Below are positions 49,597-57,282 of a DNA stretch of 64,000 bases, piece by piece. Numbering within the stretch: position 1 is the stretch's first letter; the number at the start of each line of letters is the position of its first letter. Both the position numbers and the translations under genes were made by a program. The stretch lies in contig NZ_CP012640.2 of NCBI RefSeq assembly GCF_001412595.2, forward strand, positions 372,001 through 436,000, written 5' to 3'. Source of the DNA: Massilia sp. WG5. GTDB taxonomy: Bacteria; Pseudomonadota; Gammaproteobacteria; Burkholderiales; Burkholderiaceae_D. The notes beneath the pieces were generated by a model that was given only the letters and a program-made list of their open reading frames with translations, was not told where the DNA came from and searched no databases.

Positions 49597-49626
49597 CGAC
49601 AACTGCGCCCGAGGGCGCAGCTGTCG
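49597..49626 (-). promoter_or_regulatory. intergenic hairpin between the Gly/Ala-rich gene and the rest of the operon
   Basis: CGACA plus CTGCGCCC pair with GGGCGCAG plus TGTCG, with one A-C mismatch and a two-base GA loop. No U-run follows on the minus strand, so it is likely an mRNA stabiliser, processing or attenuation site rather than a terminator. It could keep the first gene in excess over the others. Confidence 0.55.
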
Positions 49627-49644
49627 TTTCACCCTCCGCGCCGC

Positions 49645-51363
49645 TTAGTGGCCGCCGACGTTCATGTTGCTCTGGACGTTGACGCTTTGCTGGACCAGAG
49701 ACGAGATGCCGGTGTTCTGGCTGATGATCATCACGCCGGCCGCGCCCTGAGCGGTGCCGCTCATGTTGTTCGACATGTCGAAGTTGCCGGTGGTGACGCT
49801 GTTGGTACCGCCGGCGCCGCCCGCCGCTGCGCCGCCCATGCCGCCCTGGCCGTAGCCGGTGGTGATCGCTGCCAGGTCGCCGCCGCGGCCGCCGGTGCTG
49901 GTGCCGCCGGTGCCGCCGTTGCCGCCGTTGCCGGCGGTGGTGTTACCGACGGTGGCCGCGCCGGCCGTCGCAGTGCCCGAGGCCGACGAGCCGCTCGCGC
50001 CGCCGGCGCCTGCGGTGTTCGAGGCCGAGCCGCTGGTTCCGCCAGCCGCGCCTGCTGCGCCGGCGCCGCCGGCGCCGCCGGTCGAGGTAGCCGCTGCACC
50101 TGCACCGCCGGCGCCGGATGCGGCGGCGGTGTTGCCTGCGCCGTTACCGGCAGTGCTGGTGTGGCCGGCGCCTGCGCCGCCGGTGCCTGCGGTGGCGGTG
50201 CCGCCCGCTGCACCCGCGCCGCCGGCTGCGCCCGAACCGCCTGCGCCGCCTGCCGCGCCTGCGCCGCCGGCTGCGCCAGCGCCGCCGCTGGTGGTGCCAG
50301 CGGTAGCGGAGTTGGCGCCCGCGGTCACGGCGCCGCCGGTGGCCGACGGTGCGCCCGAGGTCGAGGCGCCGCTGGCGCCGCCGGTGCCCGGGGTGGCGTC
50401 GGAGCCGCCGCCGGCGCCGCCGGCGCCGGTGGTTGCCCAGCTGCCGCCGGCACGGGTCGTGCCGCTGGTTGCACTGCTGTTGCCGGTGGTGGCGCCGGCA
50501 TTGCCTGCCGCGCCGCCCATGCCGCCAGCCGCGCCTGCGCCGCCCGCGCCACCGGCAGCGCCACGGCCGCCTGCTGCACCTGCGCCGCCCGCGCCGCCGG
50601 TTGCGCCGCCGGCGTAGCCGCCGTTGCCGCCCATGTTGCCGCCGGCATCGCCGCCGTTGGCGCCCGAAGCCGAGCCGCCGGCGCCGGTGGCGCCGCCGTA
50701 GCCGCCGTTGGCGGTCGAGCCGCCGCCTGCCGCGCCTGCGCCGCCCGCGCCGCCTGCGCCGCCGGCGCCAGTGGTGGCCGCAGCCGTACGGCCGCCGTCA
50801 CCGGCTGCGCCGCTCGTCGAGGAGCCCGAGGTCGCGCCGCCTGCGGTGGCCGAGCCGTTGCTGGCCATGCCGCCGGCCGCGCCGCTTGCGCCGTTCGCGC
50901 CTGCTCCTGCAGCGCCTGCGCCCGAGGAGGCAGTCACGCCGCCGCTGGTGCCGGTCGCGCCGCGGCCGCCGTCACCGCCGGCGCCGTTGGCGTTGCCCGA
51001 ATTGCTGGCGACGTTGCCGATGTTGCTGACGTTGTTGCCGGAGACCGAGCCGCTCAGGTTGCTCGTGGCCGTCGCGGTCGAGGTGTTGTAGGCATTCGAG
51101 AGGTTCGAGGTCGCGTTGCCATTGTTCGCCGCGGCGGCGCCGACGGCGTCGGCGCGTGCGGTGCCATTCTTGCCGGCGCTGCTGTCACTGTTGTCCGTGG
51201 TGCTGCGGTTGCTGCGGTCGCTGCTATCGGTGTTCGTGCTGGTGTTCGTCGCCGTACGGGTCGTGGTGACGGTGCTGCCGCCGCGGGCCACAACGGAATC
51301 ATCGGCCTGCGCGCTCAGCGAGAAAGCGAGCGTGATGGCGGTTACGAGCAAAGTCTTGTTCAT
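49645..51363 (-). CDS. large Gly/Ala-rich exported protein, putative main fibre or matrix subunit
   Basis: A 572-residue protein. Signal peptide to about 20 (AFSLSAQA), then DDSVVARGG (Arg27-Gly29), a Ser/Thr/Asn segment (about 30-125) and some 400 residues of Gly/Ala with Ser, Thr and Asn, in runs such as GGAGGAGAAGG, like silk or mycobacterial PGRS proteins. The last 50 residues return to normal composition (NFDMSNNMSG) and end with QNTGISSLVQQS, the same QN box as its neighbours. No Cys. First gene of the operon, 57 bases or so from the sigma-54 start site. It has no resemblance to the FapC repeats I know. The rich GC repetition makes artefactual antisense frames. Confidence 0.8.
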   Translation of the reverse strand: MNKTLLVTAITLAFSLSAQADDSVVARGGSTVTTTRTATNTSTNTDSSDRSNRSTTDNSDSSAGKNGTARADAVGAAAANNGNATSNLSNAYNTSTATATSNLSGSVSGNNVSNIGNVASNSGNANGAGGDGGRGATGTSGGVTASSGAGAAGAGANGASGAAGGMASNGSATAGGATSGSSTSGAAGDGGRTAAATTGAGGAGGAGGAGAAGGGSTANGGYGGATGAGGSASGANGGDAGGNMGGNGGYAGGATGGAGGAGAAGGRGAAGGAGGAGAAGGMGGAAGNAGATTGNSSATSGTTRAGGSWATTGAGGAGGGSDATPGTGGASGASTSGAPSATGGAVTAGANSATAGTTSGGAGAAGGAGAAGGAGGSGAAGGAGAAGGTATAGTGGAGAGHTSTAGNGAGNTAAASGAGGAGAAATSTGGAGGAGAAGAAGGTSGSASNTAGAGGASGSSASGTATAGAATVGNTTAGNGGNGGTGGTSTGGRGGDLAAITTGYGQGGMGGAAAGGAGGTNSVTTGNFDMSNNMSGTAQGAAGVMIISQNTGISSLVQQSVNVQSNMNVGGH

Positions 51364-51429
51364 TCGTTTTCCCCTCTGGGTCTGATTGGTTGGTGACAGG
51401 TCGGCTGTATCGCCGACACTTTTGTCTAT

Positions 51430-51445
51430 TGCACAACCAATGCCA
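51430..51445 (-). promoter_or_regulatory. sigma-54 promoter of the Fap-like operon
   Basis: On the minus strand, TGGCATTGGTTGTGCA has the invariant GG and GC exactly ten bases apart (consensus TGGCAC-N5-TTGCA; differences at two positions). The expected start lies near 51419, 56 bases before the first ATG. The upstream gene encodes a sigma-54 activator. Confidence 0.75.
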
Positions 51446-51574
51446 GCTACACGGATGAGTTCGCTAAGTATTTGTTTTTGTTGACTTTGTGCGCATGGTC
51501 CTACGGCGCGGGTAGTACTTTTCCTGCATAATTTGCCGAATTTGCCGGCATACTGTTTCAAATCCGGTACAGAG

Positions 51575-51655
51575 GTGTCAACTTGGGTACTGCAACGTAC
51601 ACACCCGCGTTCACACCTTTGACACACCCTGTTACAGATGTGAAGAATGTGTGAA
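51575..51655. promoter_or_regulatory. candidate enhancer sites for the sigma-54 activator
   Basis: Two inverted pairs: GTGTCAA (51575-51581) with TTGACAC (51619-51625), and TTCACAC (51610-51616) with GTGTGAA (51649-51655). They lie 130-225 bases before the sigma-54 promoter, a normal enhancer distance, between the activator stop codon and its presumed target. Confidence 0.5.
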
Positions 51656-51659
51656 CCCC

Positions 51660-53006
<1,347 letters not shown>

Positions 53007-53323
53007 GTAAAACGGTCGGCCGGTCCTCGAATCGCGGCAGACATTGCATGAAGACCAGCGATAGTGACCTGCAGAGTGTAACCAAGTGTAAAAATGCAGG
53101 CCGCTCAATAGCCAGCGGGAAATAAACATTTATCAATTATCGTTTAGGCAATATTATGCCTTGCGTTCCGGAACGGTGGCGGACGATACAAATGCGCTCA
53201 CCGTGGCGGAACAGGGATTCGGCGAGCCGGACCGGCCACCGCACGGCCATGCGGTGCGCTATAGTGGATTGAGGGACGCACGCGGAATCCCGCGGCGGAC
53301 GGCAGGGACCGACAGGAGGTGTG
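53007..53323. other. divergent intergenic region, activator / flavin-type oxidase gene
   Basis: This 317-base gap holds no gene that I can support. It contains AGTGTAA twice, ten bases apart (53075 and 53085), an AT-rich stretch (53120-53158) with AGGCA/TGCCT arms, the perfect palindrome CGTTCCGGAACG (53164-53175), an inverted repeat CACCGCA/TGCGGTG (53237-53256) and a TATAGT -10 (53260-53265) for the plus-strand gene. The last inverted repeat would cover that promoter. Confidence 0.5.
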
Positions 53324-53773
53324 ATGGAAAGGGGACAGCAGGAATTCGTCCTGCAGGTGCTGGACACCGCGCAGGACCTGACGCTTGCGACCATCCGCCC
53401 GGATGGCTATCCGCAGGCGACCACGGTCAGCTTCGCCCACGAGGAAATGCTGATCTACGTCGGGATCGGCAGGAACAGCCAGAAGGCGAGGAACATCCGC
53501 GGCAACGGCAGGGTGTCGCTGACGATCAACCTGCCTTACCACGACTGGCGCGAGATCCGCGGCCTGTCGATGAGCGGCATGGCCGAGCTGCTCGACGATC
53601 CGCACGAGGCGGCGCTGGCGGCCGCCTGCCTGGAGCGGCGCTTCCCGGCAGTGTCGGAATGGGGCGGGCCGAACATGGCGCGCGAGGTCGCGTTCGTGCG
53701 GATCCGGCCGCAGATGGTGTCCATCCTCGATTACTCCAAGGGCTTCGGCCACACCGAGCTGGTGAGCGCGTAG
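53324..53773 (+). CDS. pyridoxamine 5'-phosphate oxidase family (FMN-binding split barrel) protein
   Basis: A 149-residue protein with the split-barrel fold: LATIRPDGYPQATTVSFAHE and IYVGIGRNSQKARNIRGNGRVSLTI. Such proteins bind FMN, F420 or haem and may reduce quinones or store flavin. AGGAGG at 53314-53319 is four bases from the ATG at 53324; a GTG one codon earlier is too close. It is divergent from the sigma-54 activator. Confidence 0.85.
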   Translation: MERGQQEFVLQVLDTAQDLTLATIRPDGYPQATTVSFAHEEMLIYVGIGRNSQKARNIRGNGRVSLTINLPYHDWREIRGLSMSGMAELLDDPHEAALAAACLERRFPAVSEWGGPNMAREVAFVRIRPQMVSILDYSKGFGHTELVSA

Positions 53774-53784
53774 CCGGGTCGTCG

Positions 53785-54249
53785 TCAGCGGATGCGGCGC
53801 ACCTTGGGGGAGTTGTTGGTGCCTTCGATCTCGAGGAACAGGGTGCCGAAGGTATTGCGCGTCACCTTGACCTGCGGATTCTTCATCGGCGACAGCACGG
53901 CGCTGCTGCCGTCGATCACACGCCAGACCTGGCCGTTGGCGAGGTGGATCTGCGCGCCCGGTTCCCAGCCGGAAAACTCGCCCGGGATCGTGCTCTCGAT
54001 CGACTGCGGTGTGGCTTCCTTCGTCTTGACCTGCTCGAGGCCGAAGCGCTGTTCGGCGTTCGCGGCAGCCGGCGCAGCGGCTGCGCCGGGCACTCCAGCG
54101 CCGAGCGGCATCCCGTCGTAGCAGGCGAGACGGGCCTGCTGATCGCCGAGGCTGCGGCATTTCAGGATGGCGGCATCGTCGGCCAGCGCGGCGCCGGTGA
54201 CCGACAACAGGGACAGGGCCAGCAGCGGCGGCAGGCAGGAAACTTTCAT
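53785..54249 (-). CDS. exported protein of unknown function with a CYD motif
   Basis: A 154-residue protein with a signal peptide to about 24 (GAALA). ILKCRSLGDQQARLACYDG is a recurring N-terminal motif in several envelope proteins and type VI accessory proteins, usually a disulfide pair. The C-terminal half (about 85-154) is beta-rich (GQVWRVIDGSSAVLS) and SH3-like. No type VI genes are near. Convergent with the oxidase gene. Confidence 0.75.
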   Translation of the reverse strand: MKVSCLPPLLALSLLSVTGAALADDAAILKCRSLGDQQARLACYDGMPLGAGVPGAAAAPAAANAEQRFGLEQVKTKEATPQSIESTIPGEFSGWEPGAQIHLANGQVWRVIDGSSAVLSPMKNPQVKVTRNTFGTLFLEIEGTNNSPKVRRIR

Positions 54250-54308
54250 CGAGCGCTTTCGAAAAATATGGCTGAGCCCGATTATAGTGGCTGCCTGCAC
54301 CAGCTGTC

Positions 54309-56279
54309 TCAGGCGCGTGGCCGCTGGCGGTGGAAGACCAGCGGGCTGTACGGGATCGCGGAGGGCGGCGGCGAGTTCAGGATGTGCGGCTTCATCGCGC
54401 CGATGATGTGCATCTCGCAGGGCTTGCAATCGAACTTCAGGGTGTAGCGCTCGTCGCCGCTGACCAGGGTCATCGGTTCGGCCCGGACCTGGCCCTGCAC
54501 GCCTTGCACGCCCTTGGCCTGCTTCGGACACAGGTTGAAGGAGAAGCGCAGGCAGTGCTTGGTGATCATCAGCGAGACCTCGCCCGGCTCTTCGTGCGCT
54601 TCGTAGGCCGCGGCGATCAGCTGCACGCCGTGCTTGTGGTAGAAGGCACGCGCCTTTTCATTGTAGACGTTGGCCAGGTAGCTGAGCTGTGCTTCCGGAT
54701 ACACGGCCGGCGGCTCGGCCGCCGGTGCACGTTCCGGACGCTCCCAGCTTGCCAGTCGCGCGGCCTCGTGGGCGGCGATGGCGTCGCGGCGCAGCGCGTT
54801 GATGCTGCTGGATGGCACGAACCAGGGCTGCGACAGCTGCAGCGCGACGGAACGGGCCTCGAACATGGTGTTGCCGAGCTTGCCCAGGCTGGTGCGCAGG
54901 CCGGCTTCGGCGGCCGCCGCCTGCTGGGCGGGCTGCAGCGCCAGCGCGGCATCGGCGTGGCTGGCGATGCCGTCTTCGTCGGTCACGCTCAGGCGCAGGC
55001 CGCCGTCGACCTCGGACAGCAGCAGGTCGACCGCCACCTTGCGCTCGGAGGATTTCTTGCTCAACGCCGATTCCCACTGGTGGTCGCGGTTGCGGCTGAC
55101 CGCCGTGCCGACCTTCAGGCCCGGCAGGCTGGACACCGGTTCATTCGGGAACACGCGCCAGCGCTGGCCCTCGGCATCTTCGCCGAGCTTCTGCACGGTG
55201 TTGGCCTGGATGCCGACCGTCTCGCGCTTGTGCATGTAGTTCAGGCCGTCGCCGTTGGCCATCGGCGCATTCGTGACGAGGTCGAAGTTGTCGCCACCGA
55301 TGCGCGCCACGGTGCCCAGTTCCACGCCGACGTACTTGGGCGAATCGAAGGCGCCGATGGTCTCCTTGCGGCCGGTAGCGAAATAATCGGTGTGGCCGCG
55401 GTGGAAGTTCTTGTCCACGTCCGGGGTAAACATGATGTTCGTGCGGCCGCTGGAGGCCGGCGCCAGTTCCGGACGGCGCTCCAGGATCTCGTCCAGCAGC
55501 AGCCGGTAGTGGGCAGTGATGTTCTTCACATAGCCCATGTCCTTGTAGCGGCCCTCGATCTTGAAGGAACGGATGCCGGCGTCGACCAGCGCTTCCAGGT
55601 TGCGGCTCTGGTCGTTGTCCTTCATCGACAGCAGGTGTTTTTCGAAGGCCACCACGCGGCCCTGGCCGTCCGACAGCGTATAGGGCAGGCGGCAGGCCTG
55701 CGAGCAGTCGCCGCGGTTGGCGCTGCGGCCATTATCGGCGTGCGAGATATAGCACTGGCCGGAGAAGGCCACGCACAGGGCGCCGTGGATGAAGTACTCG
55801 AGCGGCGTCTCGACCTGGGCGCGGATCGCCTTGATCTGCTCGATGGTCAGCTCGCGCGCCAGCACCAGCTGGCTGAAGCCGACCTGGCTGAGGAATTTCG
55901 CCTTTTCGACCGTGCGGATGTCGCACTGGGTCGAGGCGTGCATCTGGATCGGCGGCAGGTCCAGTTCCAGCAGGCCCATGTCCTGGATGATCAGGGCGTC
56001 GACGCCGGCCTTGTACAGGTCCCAGATCTGCTTCCGCGCCGTTTCCAGCTCGGCATCGTGCATGATCGTGTTCATGGTCACAAAGATGCGCGACCGGTAG
56101 CGGTGCGCGAACTCGACCAGCGCGGCGATGTCTTCCAGCGGATTGCTGGCGTTGTGGCGGGCGCCGAAGGCCGGGCCGCCGATGTACACCGCATCCGCGC
56201 CGTGCAGGATGGCTTCGCGTCCGATCTCGGCGGTTTTGGCGGGGGACAGCAGTTCGAGCTGGTGGGCGAGCAGTGACAT
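54309..56279 (-). CDS. rlhA: 23S rRNA 5-hydroxycytidine C2501 synthase (U32 peptidase family)
   Basis: A 656-residue protein close in length to E. coli RlhA (653). LELLSPAKTAEIGREAILHGADAVYIGG starts the U32 domain. Four Cys lie in HGALCVAFSGQCYISH and RGDCSQACRLPY, the family iron or sulfur centre. The long C-terminal region is as in RlhA, ending with FDCKPCEMHIIG. It makes ho5C2501 in 23S rRNA with prephenate-linked chemistry. AGGAAA precedes the ATG at 56279; a TTG upstream is less likely. Confidence 0.9.
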   Translation of the reverse strand: MSLLAHQLELLSPAKTAEIGREAILHGADAVYIGGPAFGARHNASNPLEDIAALVEFAHRYRSRIFVTMNTIMHDAELETARKQIWDLYKAGVDALIIQDMGLLELDLPPIQMHASTQCDIRTVEKAKFLSQVGFSQLVLARELTIEQIKAIRAQVETPLEYFIHGALCVAFSGQCYISHADNGRSANRGDCSQACRLPYTLSDGQGRVVAFEKHLLSMKDNDQSRNLEALVDAGIRSFKIEGRYKDMGYVKNITAHYRLLLDEILERRPELAPASSGRTNIMFTPDVDKNFHRGHTDYFATGRKETIGAFDSPKYVGVELGTVARIGGDNFDLVTNAPMANGDGLNYMHKRETVGIQANTVQKLGEDAEGQRWRVFPNEPVSSLPGLKVGTAVSRNRDHQWESALSKKSSERKVAVDLLLSEVDGGLRLSVTDEDGIASHADAALALQPAQQAAAAEAGLRTSLGKLGNTMFEARSVALQLSQPWFVPSSSINALRRDAIAAHEAARLASWERPERAPAAEPPAVYPEAQLSYLANVYNEKARAFYHKHGVQLIAAAYEAHEEPGEVSLMITKHCLRFSFNLCPKQAKGVQGVQGQVRAEPMTLVSGDERYTLKFDCKPCEMHIIGAMKPHILNSPPPSAIPYSPLVFHRQRPRA

Positions 56280-56328
56280 GGGGTTTCCTGGCAAATCGGC
56301 GAACCGAAAGCCGGAAATTATAGTCGGA

Positions 56329-56952
56329 TCAACGGCTTATGTCACCGTTCGCACCCTTCCACCCGAGCCGGGACATGCAGCGCCGCAGGCGATCACCAGC
56401 CGGATCGCGACGTCCGGCAAGCGCCACCAGCCCCTTCACGATCGTCAGCACGATCAGGATGCCGACGATATCGCCGACAATCATTGCGAGCAGCGCGGTC
56501 CAGTCCATCAGCCCCGTCAGGACCCACATCAGAGCATGGTGAAAGATCGGACTCATCATGCCGCACAAGACGCCGGTGAACAGAAGCCGCGGGACGGTCA
56601 AGCCTTCCAGCCGCGGCTTCAGGAAGAACCAGTGCCGGGCAAACAGCGATGCCACATAAGGGCCCGCCGCTCCCGCAAAAGCGCCGCTCCACGCACGGAA
56701 GTCGCTGTGGAATTCGAAATGATGAAAGTTCAGGTAAATGCCGGCCAGCAGCAAGCCTTCGAAGCCGGCGAGCCCGAAGAGCAAGGTCGCGAGCAGGCGG
56801 ATGCCTGCCGGCAAGAAGATCCAGTTGACGCCATTGCTCTGCTCGAAGCGCAGGAATGCCAGCTCGTTGAGCCCATTCAGGCAAAGAAAGACGACCGTTG
56901 TGAGAAGGACACAGGCAAGGTGCCGTCCAATTTTGTGCGTCAGATTCTTCAT
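56329..56952 (-). CDS. integral membrane protein, MASE1-like
   Basis: A 207-residue protein with five to six hydrophobic helices. SNGVNWIFLPAGIRLLATLLFG resembles the start of MASE1 sensory membrane domains, but no GGDEF or kinase domain follows. It may be a stand-alone sensor or transport subunit. The ATG at 56952 is chosen; a TTG four codons upstream is possible. It lies 50 bases upstream of rlhA on the same strand. Confidence 0.7.
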   Translation of the reverse strand: MKNLTHKIGRHLACVLLTTVVFLCLNGLNELAFLRFEQSNGVNWIFLPAGIRLLATLLFGLAGFEGLLLAGIYLNFHHFEFHSDFRAWSGAFAGAAGPYVASLFARHWFFLKPRLEGLTVPRLLFTGVLCGMMSPIFHHALMWVLTGLMDWTALLAMIVGDIVGILIVLTIVKGLVALAGRRDPAGDRLRRCMSRLGWKGANGDISR

Positions 56953-57024
56953 ATTACTCAACAAGCAAGATACGTTGCACTATGACAAGTGTATTCTAGC
57001 CTGTCGAGTAATCCAGTGCCCGTT

Positions 57025-57282
57025 TCAGCGCCTGTTTTTTCCGCCCGAGCCCAGTTCGCGCCAATCGCTCTCGTTCAGCTCCACGTCGAACTTCTTCGCT
57101 GCGGCGCGGATACGCTTCCAGGCCTCGTCCCGCTCGGCGTCGGTGACATCCTTGACCTGGTCGAAGCGGGCGATGGCATTGCGCACGTGGCTGGCGTCTT
57201 CCAATGGTTCTTTTTTCTGCTTGGGAAAGGCGAATTCGCGGCCCGGCATGTCGTTCCGGCCTTCCTGGTCGAGCTTGCTCAT
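57025..57282 (-). CDS. small DUF6582-type protein
   Basis: An 85-residue soluble protein starting MSKLDQEGRNDMPGREFAFP. KQKKEPLEDASHVRNAIARF and RDEAWKRIRAAAKKFDVEL match a short domain, found on its own in phage and soil bacteria, that I recall as DUF6582. Its ATG overlaps the molybdoenzyme stop by four bases, implying co-translation. Confidence 0.75.
   Translation of the reverse strand: MSKLDQEGRNDMPGREFAFPKQKKEPLEDASHVRNAIARFDQVKDVTDAERDEAWKRIRAAAKKFDVELNESDWRELGSGGKNRR

Noticed and set aside
48580..51396. A 938-codon plus-strand frame rich in Cys, Gly and Ala across the fibre operon
   Set aside because: It is the complement of the Gly/Ala repeat and runs across three coupled minus-strand genes. 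A Cys-rich repeat protein would be striking, but the real frame has signal peptide, ribosome site and sigma-54 promoter.
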